The notes under the pieces: model-generated
The model's input: only the letters and a program-made list of their open reading frames with translations
The model's database searches: none
Told to the model about the DNA's origin: nothing
Assembly (NCBI RefSeq): GCF_051622035.1
Contig: NC_135355.1
Location: 25,275,986-25,339,985 of the forward strand
DNA: 64,000 bases
Reading direction: 5' to 3'
DNA from: Arctopsyche grandis
Taxonomy: Eukaryota > Arthropoda > Insecta > Trichoptera > Hydropsychidae
Translations under genes and position numbers: made by a program
In this document: in pieces, positions 48,441 through 59,487 of the stretch
Layout of the letters: each line of letters starts with the position of its first letter
Position numbering within the stretch: position 1 is the stretch's first letter

Positions 48441-48714
48441 GTCGGCGATGCACAAAACGTAGTTCGTAATTCGTAATCACTTCGTAATTCGTGCATCAAT
48501 TTCTTTCCGAAACCAGTCGATTCAATATCTTTAACTTTATTTTTATTCGAGTTTCAATTCCTTTTCGAAACCACCCGTTGAAATCAACGGGTCCAACACT
48601 AGTACTATATATAAAAACGGACTGTCGCTAAATATATTTGTATATTTGTATATTTGTATATTTGTATATTTGTATGTGACGGACGATCAACCATCAACCA
48701 GTATGGGGAACAAA

Positions 48715-49105
48715 TTTTTTTTTTTTTTCATATTTTTCAGTTTTTTAATTTTTTTCATTTTTTCAGTTTTTTCATTTTTTTCATTTTTTCAGTTTTTTCA
48801 TTTTTTTCATTTTTTCAGTTTTTTCATTTTTTTCATTTTTTCAGTTTTTTCATTTTTTTCATTTTTTCAGTTTTTTCATTTTTTTCATTTTTTTCATTTT
48901 TTCAGTTTTTTCATTTTTTTCATTTTTTCAGTTTTTTCATTTTTTTCATTTTTTTCATTTTTTCAGTTTTTTCATTTTTTTCATTTTTTCAGTTTTTTCA
49001 TTTTTTTCATTTTTTCAGTTTTTTCATTTTTTTCATTTTTTTCAGTTTTTTCATTTTTTTCATTTTTTCAGTTTTTCATTTTTTTCATTTTTTCAGTTTT
49101 TTCAT
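48715..49105. repeat. T-rich tandem array, copy 2
   Basis: Same units as 47526-47830 but longer (about 390 bp). Confidence 0.92.
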
Positions 49106-49515
49106 TGCCGGGGGCGCTGGCGGCGCTGGGGGCGAAGCCCCCGGGGTGCCAAAGGCATCGGGGCGCTGGGGGCGCCGGAGGCGTCGGCGGCGCTGGGGGC
49201 GAAGCCCACGGGATGCCGAAGGCATCGGGGGGGCTGGGGGCGACGGGATGCCGAAGGCATCGGGGACGCTGGGGGCGAAGCCCCCGGGGTGCCGAAGGCA
49301 TCGGGGGGGCTGGGGGCGCCGGAGGCGTCGGCGGCGCTGGGGGCGAAGCCCCCGGGGTGCCGAAGGCATCGGGGGTGCTGGGGGCGCCGGAGGCGTCGGC
49401 GGCGCTGGGGGCGAAGCCCCCGGGGTGCCGAAGGCGTCGGGGGCGCCGGAGGCGTCGGCGGCGCTGGGGCCGAAGGCCCCGGAGCGACGGAGGCATCGGG
49501 GGCAAAGGCGTCAGG
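49106..49515. repeat. GC-rich tandem array, copy 2
   Basis: Same unit types as 47831-48440 with fewer units; differs by whole-unit loss. Confidence 0.9.
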
Positions 49516-49679
49516 AGGTCGGCGATGCACAAAACGTAGTTCGTAATTCGTAATCACTTCGTAATTCGTGCATCAATTTCTTTCCGAAACCAGTCGATTC
49601 AATATCTTTAACTTTATTTTTATTCGAGTTTCAATTCCTTTTCGAAACCACCCGTTGAAATCAACGGGTCCAACACTAG

Positions 49680-50330
49680 TAATACTATGATAACTAACCA
49701 AATTAAATTAAATTCTAGAATAGAAAATGATCAGTAGATCAGTAGCTATTAAAATAGATATAAGATGTATTGTGAACATAATTTCGTAATAATAAAAAGC
49801 ATTTAAAAATCAAAAAAAAAAAAAACCACTCTAACTATGATACTAACGAGAACTCGATTGCCGAATATTCCGTATTCGCGATTTTCATGACAAAAATTGT
49901 CGTTTGGGCGATCGCAATGTGACTAATAACTAGAGGTAGGATAGTCAAAGTGCTATCCATTGTTCGGCAAACCTTTAACAATGCATTTACAACCTTTGAA
50001 CAATACACGGCCCCCTCAGGCTCCGGTGACTACTAATAACACTGAGCAACAAAAAAATTACCAGAGCGGAGACTAGCCAATCTTTACTAAGTTTGACCCA
50101 CTGAATTCGAATATGATATTGATTTGTGTTGGTGGGTGATCGTTTACGAGATATGAGCGTTTTAAAAAAAACCCGATTTTTACAGTTTTTTGGCTTTTGT
50201 GGTTTTTAACTCAAAATTTAGGATTGTTACGTTCAAAGTGAGTATTGGAATCAATAGTCAGATAGTTTTCCTATTGTAGGTCTGTTCATACTTAACAGCA
50301 CTGCACGACTCCGTTTCAAATATGTCATTT
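49680..50330. other. Noncoding DNA with a dispersed repeat
   Basis: No gene is seen. 50041-50290 resembles 58424-58670 (ACTGAGCAA...TTACC, GCGGAGAC, CACTGAATT, AGTATTGGAATCAATAGTCA), so it is a low-copy dispersed repeat in the same orientation at both places. Confidence 0.55.
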
Positions 50331-50900
50331 TATTACATTTCTATTCATATCTACCTACACGTCGCGGTCACGTCACGTTTACAGCAATTTGGCCGAGTGC
50401 AAGGCAAAATCGGCTTACTTATACATTACAGGCCATGACGATACGGCGCAATATTGCTTACGTCGTATTGTCGAGTACTTACAATATGAATGCATATTGA
50501 AATGGCTGAAGTTTTTTAGAGATACCAAGCATATTGAACATAATTCATGTTTAATAAAACTATGAGAGTATATATTTGCCATTCCAGCCCACAATGTCAA
50601 TGTGGAGAGAATATTTTCCCTGATGTCAACACAATGGTCGGATGAAAGAAATAAGCTGGCAGTTGAGACAATTTTGGTTTGCCAGTATAATTTTAAAATG
50701 ACGCGCCCAACTTTAGCATCATGTAAAAGAGGAAAACGATTTAATTAAAAAAGTTAAATCATCGTTAAAATACGATTGGGCTAAAAAAGACTATTTTTTT
50801 AAAATAAACTAGTACCTACCTACTTTTCCATGTTTTATTTATGTAGCACTTAAATGTCCCGTATCGATTCTTGACAATTATGGCAACCCTAGTCATACCA
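50331..50900 (+). mobile_element. hAT transposase relic with an internal MITE fragment
   Basis: Near 50580-50720 the plus strand reads NVNVERIFSLMSTQWSDERN followed by KLAVETILVCQYNF, matching the hAT C-terminal dimerisation domain. A TIR-like GGCAACCCTAG ends near 50893. The stretch 50350-50480 belongs to the sequence nested in the element at 16213-17192 (inverted). The rest of the gene is missing. Confidence 0.6.
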
Positions 50901-51543
50901 TATGTATGTCACAATTAAGACAACACGTACCTTCGAAGATATTTAGATAAATACATATTTGCTTATCTAGGCTTTTTAAAAACAATTAAATTAAATTTGT
51001 TTTGAAATTGGGTATTTCAATTCTCAATAAATGTGTGATTGGAGAGGTACTGTTGTTGATAGTAAATTTATTTGAATAGTTTATTCCTGGGGGAAAAATA
51101 CCCTAGGTTACGCCTTTGGCTCCCGTTTATAGGTTTCTTTTTACGGTTTTTCAACACGATTATTTTTCTTTATAAATACTGAAATTCAGATCTGTTCTCT
51201 TTTAGTATTTCGCCGATTTTAAAATATTTTTTTGTGAAAAATACTCGGTGCACATAAATAAAGCAGGGCGATAAAAAAACCACAACTCTGGCCCAGAAAT
51301 TTACCCTTAATTTAACGAAAATATATATTTTTCCCATTGGGTTGATTTTTGAATATCTCTTGAATACTAATACAGAAATCTACATATAAAATGAGCTGAT
51401 GTAAATCATTAGCTTGAAACTTTTTTCTTTCAATATTTTGTAAATGTATCATTTAATAAACGGTTTGTAATCATATACTTAAAAAAAAATTATCTCAAAA
51501 CTGCAAACTTCAATGAATCAAATGACAACAAACATAATATTGT
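50901..51543. other. AT-rich noncoding DNA
   Basis: I see nothing recognisable in this stretch. Confidence 0.5.
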
Positions 51544-54011
51544 AAAAGTATACATATGAAGAAATTAGAAATAAATAAAAAAATTCGGGTGTGACCAACC
51601 CATGACTTTATCTATGTATTTGATGAATATAAGAAGGTTACAAAACAAAATTCGATATTGAACTGATGACTATGATAGCGATACAAATTGAGCGCAAATG
51701 TATGGAAACTTGCACAAAACAAAAGATCTACTTCCGGTTATCAGATTTTGTTCAAATTTTTTTTATTACTAAAAATCACTATCAGTAGTATACTCATATA
51801 GAAATATATAACATATATAATATCAAGAAAATAAAAATAATTTTAAAGGTCAAAATAAAATAATGAAATATTGTTTTAAAAAAAAATACTACTTCCGGTT
51901 TACAAATTCTGACCAAAACCCTACCAGCTCTAAGTTAGTACATAAAGGATAGAAATATAAATTTTCAGCTTAATACGTTCAGGGGTGCGGACAGAGTAGT
52001 GGGCACAACATTTTTGACTTTTCTACGAGGAAAAAAATCCCACTTCCGGTTCATTAAATTAAGTTTTTTTTTTTTTTTTTTTTTACTTAAAATCACTATT
52101 TTTATTATACACATTAAATATCAAGAAGCTTAAAACAATTTAAAAGGTCAAAATAAAATAATGAAAAAATAATGAAATATTGTTTTTAAAAAAAATACTA
52201 CTTCCGGTTTACAAATTCTGACCAAAACCCTACCAGCTCTAAGTTAGTACACAAAGGATAGAAATATAAATTTTCAGCTTAATACGTTCAGGGGTGCGGA
52301 CAGAGTAGTGGGCACAACATTTTTGACTTTTCTACGAGGAAAAAAATCCCACTTCCGGTTCATTAAATTAAGTTTTTTTTTTTTTTTTTTTACTTAAAAT
52401 CACTATTTTTATTATACACATTAAATATCAAGAAGCTTAAAACAATTTAAAAGGTCAAAATAAAATAATGAAATATTGTTTTTAAAAAAAATACTACTTC
52501 CGGTTTACGAATTCTGACCAAAACCCTACCAGCTCTAAGTTAGTACACAAAGAATAGAAATATAAATTTTCAGCTTAATATGTTTAGGGGTGCGGACAGA
52601 GTAGTGGGCACAACATTTTTGACCTTTCCACGAGGAAAAAAATCCCACTTCCGGTTCATTAAATTAAGTAATTTTTTTTTTATTTTAACTTAAAATCACT
52701 ATTTTTATTATACACATTAAATATCAAGAAGCTTAAAACAATTTTAAAGGTCAAAATAAAATAATGAAAAAATAATGAAATATTGTTTTTAAAAAAATAC
52801 TACTTCCGGTTTACGAATTCTGACCAAAACCCTACCAGCTCTAAGTTAGTACATAAAGGATAGAAATATAAATTTTCAGCTTAATACGATCAGGGGTGTG
52901 GACAGAGTAGTGGGCACAACATTTTTGACCTTTCTACGAGGAAAAAAATCCCACTTCCGGTTCATTAAATTAAGTAATTTTTTTTTTATTTTTACCTAAA
53001 ATCACTATTTTTATTATACACATTAAATATCAAGAAGCTTAAAATAATTTAAAAGGTCAAAATAAAATAATGAAAAAATAATGAAATATTGTTTTTAAAA
53101 AAAATACTACTTCCGGTTTACGAATTCTGACCAAAACCCTACCAGCTCTAAGTTAGTACATAAAGGATAGAAATATAAATTTTCAGCTTAATACGTTCAG
53201 GGGTGTGGACAGAGTAGTGGGCACAACATTTTCAACCTTTCTAAGTGAAAAAAATCCCACTTCCGGTTTATAAAATTTCATAATTTTTTTTCAGTTTCAT
53301 CAAATTGCAACAAGATTTATACTTGAATTTTTTTGTGACGAACACACATGTTTAAGGGGTCGAAAAAAATAGTGGAAGAAAAATCGAACAAGAGTAAACT
53401 GCTACTTCCGGTTGACGGATGCTAATTAAATTTTATAATTAACTTGGTATTAAACTTAAACTTCTAGATATGAAATTTCAGTTCAATAAACCAAAAGGTT
53501 TCTGAAAAAAACATAAAAAACTTCGATTCTCTAGAGTAAAAGTACTGCTTCCGGTTCAGATAGAAATATTTAAAAAATATGAGGTTATAAAAATTATTAT
53601 TTGTATTATCTTTAAAAAAAATTCAGTCCGATTCAATTAGTGGTTTGGGAGATAATTGAATTCAAAAACTTAAAAAAAGAGGACACCTATAAGGCGAGGT
53701 ACCATTTCCGGTCAACTTAAAAATTTGAAAAAAATTTACGTCGTGTCGATAAGAATTTCAGTAACCCATACTAAGTTTCAGTTTGATAGGACTAACGGTG
53801 TTAAAAATATCCCCAAAATACACACCCACACAGACACACACACACACATTTTTTCTAGATCATGAAAACGTGATCAGTGATCGATTCTGAGTTCGAATCA
53901 GTCAAAATCTCGAGTTCGAATTTTCGCATGATCACAAAACTTCATCTATTGTTACTACGTACATAGATAAAGTAAAAAGAAAAAGCATACATATGAAGAA
54001 ATTAGAAATAA
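51544..54011 (+). mobile_element. ACTTCCGG-family element bracketed by 31 bp direct repeats
   Basis: A 31 bp sequence (contains ATACATATGAAGAAATTAG) at 51544-51574 recurs at 53981-54011 with one mismatch. Between them lies a 2.4 kb unit that starts AAAAAATTCGGGTGTGACC, contains ACTTTATCTATGTA at 51605 and its inverse TACATAGATAAAGT at 53960-53973, and has a tandem array at its core. Related copies: 61090-62030 (same orientation), 62690-63970 and 10287-10920 (inverted). No coding sequence; the transposition class is unknown. Confidence 0.6.
51780..53290 (+). repeat. Tandem repeat of about 305 bp, nearly five units
   Basis: Each unit runs from TACTACTTCCGGTTTAC through CCCTACCAGCTCTAAG, GACAGAGTAGTGGGCACAAC, CCCACTTCCGGTTCATTAAA, a T-tract and AATATCAAGAAGCTTAAAA. 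Units begin near 51893, 52200, 52498, 52803 and 53110. Neighbouring units are nearly identical; length differs in the T-tract and by a 14 bp ATGAAAAAATA indel. Confidence 0.9.
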
Positions 54012-55040
54012 TATTTTCAATAGAAAAATATTTTGTGTTCATGCGCCACAGGCCGACTCGTTTCTGAAACGTAAAATTAACAATTTCAAATAAAAAAAAT
54101 AAAAATATCCAATAAGACTCGTTTTCTTTTAATTGTAAATTATGTGCAACTGAAAATTGATTTCTTCTTTGGTTAAGTAATATAATTTTTACTAGAACGT
54201 ACATTTCTTTAAAATAAGAAAATGAAAAAAGATAAAAAATTAAACATAATATAATATTGTATTTTACAGTTATTTCAAAATGATTATGTATGATGAAAAC
54301 GATTTATTTCTAGAAACAGGAATCATTTGACAAAATATTAGAATGTTACTTTAAAATGAATATTTATATAATAATATTTGTTTTTGGAATACAAATTGAT
54401 TTGGAAAAAAAGTAAAAATATGGACAAAACGGGACAAATCAATTTTACGAAAACGACAGGACAAACACAAAGCATCTAAAAAACGGGACTGTCACTCCAA
54501 TGGTATTATATTATATTACGCCATACATTTATTTTAAATGCACATTAATGGAATTACACGATTTTTTCTCAAAAAAAAAAAAAAAAATTGTATATAAGGT
54601 TACAATAAATATTTAAATTCATTTCGTTTATTAGTATTTATAAAAACAATGCAAACAAGAGCCCTGTCAAATATGAACATTAATTCAAAAGTTTAACAGG
54701 CATATGGTATGTATCACGAGTTTTGTGTTATATTTTATATTATAATTATTTTTCCATTAAAAAAGTGTAAAAAAACATTAAATGTATAAAAAAAGTATAA
54801 GTTTTTAGAAATTAAACTGATTAATTTTAATAAATCAAATATTTAAAGCCCAAATATTATATATTTATAAAATTCTATCAATAAGTTTTTTATTGTAGGA
54901 TTATTGCAATAATTTAAGATATATCACCAAGTTTTAATACAACTGCGTCACAATAATTTGTATTAGTGTAAAAGTAAAGATTGACAATGAAAACATTTTA
55001 TAAACCAAGGCAGATTTACAAATCTGTAAATTTGATAAAA
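54012..55040. other. AT-rich noncoding DNA downstream of TCP11L1
   Basis: No gene. Near 54420-54505 the phrase GGACAAAACGGGACAAAT...AACGGGACTGTCACTCCAAT resembles termini of hAT-type elements, but no partner end was found. Confidence 0.5.
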
Positions 55041-57320
55041 TTATTTATCAAGTTCAGCAGCTATAATATCCAAGTAGTACTGATTAAAAACAGCCTTATT
55101 ATGCATCACAAGCCTTAAGAAAGTTCCAGATAAGGTTGTCAATTCTTTATGGAAAGCCGATAATCCAACAGGCACTTGTTTCGATCCACCACCACACACT
55201 AGAATTTCTTTTAAAAATTCCATTACTCTTAAACCTTAAAAAAGAACAAAATTATACAGTATATTAGTATGTAAATAATAACATTGTAGTTGATTGCATT
55301 TAAAGCGATTAGGGTAGTGGTACAACAATAAAATAAACTTACAAACTAACTGTTTAACTTTATGATTTGGGTCTGTAATTGCCATTAATTGTCCTCTTAT
55401 GAGTTCCTTAACATCACTAGTGAGTGGTTCCTGTTTGAATTTCGACAACAATTTATCTGTATCAGCGATAACCTGCTCAACTATGGAAGGCAGAATTTTC
55501 TCGAAGTCACTGAAAGAGTTAAAATAACATTTTAGTAAACACAATACCATTTAAAAACTAATTGGTTCTGAAAGTTCTTCTAAAAATGTACCTCTCATCC
55601 GAAACATCTTTCATAAGAATAGTAATTTTATTTTTAAGATCAAGTTTAAATTCGTTCGCAGATTCCTGCGTTGCAGCACCACATGTGGGACTCACAAGAA
55701 GTAAGCATGCTGATGATACAAGTCTGAAGAGAGCTTGTGCAAGATCTGCATAGCGAACAGCATCCATTTGAACAGTCTAAATAAGAACAAGGCATCGTGT
55801 AACACATATATTTTAAACATAGATGTACGTATTACAATATAATACAACCATTTCTGAATTACCTCTGGATAAGGCTTCTTTTTGTCCCACTCCAAGAGTT
55901 CGAGATATGCTTTTGCTAATGTTTGCGAAGCAGTATTTCTTAAAAACAATGGATCAGACTCGGCTGGCTTGGGAATCGATTTATCTACATGAGGTGAAAT
56001 CCAAGAGCGAGTCGTAGCTAACCCATCTACAATTTTAATATATTTTTTATTTGTACAAAGACCATTCCAAAACAATTTAATTAAATATTCAATATTTAAA
56101 TTATACCTTCTTGAATTTCCAAAAATTCTTTGAATTTGGCTTGTTCATACTGAACACTTTGTGCTTGAACATGTGGGCGAATCATCGTAATCAAAGAATT
56201 GGCTAAATCCAATTTTAATACTTCCAATGTTTCTAGAATTGACCGAAATACTTCTACCTGTAATTCATATTATAAAACGATTGAATTAAGATTAAAAATG
56301 TTGAATTAAGAATAATTGAATAACATATTTTAATATAAACTTACAGTATCATCTAATTTTGTGATATTTTGTATCATCTCATCTCTACAAGGGGCTGCTA
56401 GTTTTCCCATCAGATCAATAACAAAATCAGCATATTTTTTGAAATCAATAGCATCGTTTTCTGCCTGCTGCCTAATAAACGACTGATCTAAAACTTCATT
56501 GATCATATCTCGAATTTTCGTGTGACGCGGCATTAAAATGGAAAATAGTCCCTATATTAGAAAAATAGTTTAAAAAGTCTCAATATTCATATTCTTTGAT
56601 AGTAAAACGTACACAAAAACAAAATTATTACTTCTTTAACGTCGTCTAAGAGGACATACGCTTGTTTATAAACGGGAGGATCGGAGTTCAAATCTTCTCT
56701 TAACACATCGAAAAATGCTCGATGCATTGTATCCTTGACTAGTTTTTGATAACTGTAAAATATGGTAATATATATATATACACACATTTGGCAAATCAGA
56801 CACAAGTGCGGTAGTAAAAAAAGTACCTATTATCTGGAGGTTCAAACGGCTCTAGTCTGAAATCTTGATCGATTGCAATTTCGTGAGCAAGTGCCATGTC
56901 TTGAACACCGTGAGCGGCTTTCATGATTTCTTCCAGCGATATGAATTTCGGCGGAGAAGCACCCGTTATTGTGGAGCCTCTGACACGAAATTGTATACTT
57001 TCTGGTTTCATCCTTCGATGATCGTATGGAAATAAACAAAAATCAATCAGTATATAAAACACATGTTTTCCAAATTTCAAAAGAATATGCAAACTCTGAT
57101 TGAAATATAGTTGTATAATTGACTGTCTTGTAAAGTTAATTTGATAATCCTACATACAATCCAAATATTTACATACACGTACGTAACTACACAACACTTA
57201 CTTGCTACCAATGGGTATTGGCAAAGGTATACTCCCGGTGATACCAGATTCAGGTAACAACTTGGAAGAGGAAGATGAAGCATTTCCTGAATTCTGATTT
57301 TTATTCTCTTGCTTGTCCAT
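55041..57320 (-). CDS. TCP11L1: TCP11-like protein (T-complex protein 11-like 1)
   Basis: Nine coding exons in phase: 57202-57320, 56827-57012, 56632-56752, 56345-56551, 56107-56257, 55863-56026, 55592-55776, 55343-55509 and 55041-55234, giving 497 aa (human TCP11L1 about 509). Conserved stretches: SPPKFISLEEIMKAAHGVQD, MALAHEIAIDQDFRLEP, DDVKE then PRHTKIRDMINEVLD, YADFVIDLMGKLAAPCRDEM, and LKLDLANSLITMIRPHVQ. The Tcp11 domain covers most of the protein after about residue 60; the first 40 residues are Ser/Asn-rich and poorly conserved. The family is mainly cytosolic; proposed roles include PKA signalling and sperm function (TCP11) but TCP11L1 is little studied. A noncoding first exon likely ends at 57554 (donor GTGAGT), with the acceptor at 57358-57360. 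Confidence 0.93.
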
Positions 57321-57737
57321 TTTCGAATGTTCGAAACACCTTCACTCACGATTGAATCTGCAACAATGAAAATATTCGCGGTTGAGTCAGTAAAGTGACC
57401 GAACCATTTATGGAAAAAGTCGGGTCTGACAGGTCCTTGTCCTCTCGCTTTGTAATAAAGCCTTGACGCATAGTCATATAACCTGTACGAGTATGACATT
57501 GACAAATATTGAAATTTGCGCAAGAAATGTATATTTTCAAAATACCAACTCACCCCCGTATTACTTCCTTTTCCTAACTGCAAATTTAGGATAAAATATT
57601 TGAAGCGTACTAAACACAAAACATCAAAATAAACATATCAGCTGTTTACTAGGATTTGCGATGTTGCCAGTGCTGCCATGCGTAATAATTAGTGATGTGT
57701 CATCGATACACCGACCATACATCGTTTATTTAAAAGG
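57321..57737. promoter_or_regulatory. TCP11L1: 5' noncoding exon and promoter region of TCP11L1
   Basis: A TTGCAG acceptor just upstream of the start exon and a GTGAGT donor at 57553 on the minus strand outline a noncoding first exon beginning above 57554. No core promoter motif is obvious. Confidence 0.45.
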
Positions 57738-58244
57738 GGTTCGGTGATTACTAGTCAAATGTGAACCGGTCACAAGACAACCGGTCGCTCTAGATCGGTC
57801 ACACGTGATCACCCGTCACACTAAAACTGGTCACACCCTAAAATCGGTCAATCACATAGATATATAATACACATAGATGGCCCTGACGTGTGATTTTGGT
57901 CGGAGATCTTGTCTTCACTAACTGAACTGGGTGCGGGGGGGTTAAACTAGCGGAGTAGTTGGGAAAAAAAAGGTTTTTTTCTCTACGACGCAGCGGTACC
58001 TACCTACCTACTGAGAGAAACTGTGCATGCGCCATGTATTTTGCATGCGCCAAAAGGGAGACCAGTATAAAGCGTGAGGGCGGATCTAGTGTACATATTA
58101 TACATACATCAATGGTCAATCAGTTTTCTCGTGACCGATTTTAGGATGTGACCAGTTTTAGTGTGACGGGTGATCACGTGTGACCGATCTAGCGCGACCG
58201 GTTGTCTTGTAACTGGTTTACATATGACTAGTAGTCCGTTTAAC
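57738..58244. mobile_element. Longer foldback element, 507 bp, relative of 36131-36383
   Basis: Arms of about 115-135 bp (57738-57855 and 58108-58244) are inverted copies of each other and match the two halves of the 253 bp element. Between them is a unique 250 bp core. Flanks TTTAAAAGG (57729-57737) and TTTAAAACG (58245-58253) match at 8 of 9 bases. The 253 bp form looks like this element without its core. Confidence 0.8.
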
Positions 58245-58253
58245 TTTAAAACG

Positions 58254-59259
58254 ATAGTCCTTTATTTCAGTGGTCTGTCCTTTTATTTTCTAAAATTGCC
58301 ATTTTGTCCTTTATTTTGTGATATCGACTTTCACTAATGAAACGTAAAGAAGGTTTGTAAAAATATTAACGCCGAAATATTTAAATATGCAATTCATAAA
58401 TTTTATCAAACCTGTATTGAATAGACTGAGCAATAAAAAAAGTTACCGGGGCGGAGACATCAATCTTTACCGAGTTCAAACTCACTGAATTTGAATATGA
58501 GATATTGAGACTATTTTTTGTTAGCTTCTTTTTGTTTATAAGATATGAGTATTTTAAAAAATGTACAATTTTGACGGTTTTTTTGGATTTTACAGTCTTT
58601 GACTTAAAATCTAATATTGCAATGTAAAAAGTGAGTATTGGAATCAATAGTCATATGTTTTCCCTATTGATTGAGATTTTTCAATGCTTTATACTACATA
58701 TATGTATGTACTTATAATTGATTACTTTTATGGATTTTTAAAGTCAAAAATATACTTTTTCCGTAATGTAATGAGCTTATTTTATTAATTTTTCCCTTTA
58801 CCACGGATATAAGGATTATAAGGATAAGTTTTCTATCTCAATATGTTTTTTTTTTTATCTAAACGCACTAATTCGAGTGGAACATGTCTTTTAAATTTCA
58901 ATCATGGGTAATAAATATGATAGTTTAAAATTCTATATTTTATATGCTAATATTTTATAATAAATGTTATCAACTTATAGAGCATTTTTTAAATTATCAA
59001 ATGATTCTCTATATGTCCTTTATTTTCTCCAAAAAATATGGTCACCGTAGTCATCGATGAGAAATGTTTCAATGCACATTTTAGCTTTCACATACATACA
59101 ATTGGATTGAAATAATGGATTAATTCCAATTAACGGTAAATTAATGTAGTGTTAATCAGCTAATTGTGAACAGGAGCACCATCAACTATATAAAGAATAC
59201 GCGGTATGTAATATAAAATAGGGTTCTTATTTTTAAATTAAAATTTAAGTGTAGCAATG
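58254..59259. other. Noncoding DNA with a dispersed repeat
   Basis: 58424-58670 pairs with 50041-50290 as described there. Phrases GTCTGTCCTTTTATTTTCT near 58272 and TGTCCTTTATTTTCTCC near 59013 suggest an old TIR element between them. No gene. Confidence 0.5.
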
Positions 59260-59487
59260 ACTGTAGTCAGTGCCGTAGCGAGGCTATGGTGAGTATATAC
59301 AAATGGGTGAGTGCCAAGGGCGCTCGATGTGAGGGGCGCCGAAGGCGCCCTCGCTTATTTTATTTTTATTTTTTTAATAAATAATCTAAAATTTAAGAAG
59401 AATTCGATGTATTTTTAAAATATTTATTTGTATATATGTATGTACATCAAATAATATATATGTACATGTACATAAGTTCGTACATAT

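Larger units (their letters stand above)
47437..48602 (+). mobile_element. Helitron-like element (family B), copy 1
   Basis: Starts with the conserved GAAACGGACTGTCGCTAAAT and ends with a perfect hairpin (CCCGTTGA/TCAACGGG, 48575-48592) followed ten bases later by CTAG (48599-48602) and a T, the classical Helitron 3' end. The interior has a T-rich array (47526-47830) and a GC-rich array (47831-48440). No Rep/helicase. Confidence 0.7.
48603..49679 (+). mobile_element. Helitron-like element (family B), copy 2, head-to-tail with copy 1
   Basis: It begins immediately after the CTAG of copy 1 (ACTATATATAAAAACGGACT) and ends with the identical hairpin and CTAG at 49676-49679. Outside the arrays the two copies are nearly identical; the arrays differ in unit number and order. 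Confidence 0.7.

Noticed and set aside
47465-49557. Open frames of about 300 codons reading Phe/Ser/Ile then Gly/Ala/Arg repeats
   Set aside because: They run across T-rich and GC-rich satellite arrays inside Helitron-like elements, in overlapping phases and on both strands; not genes.
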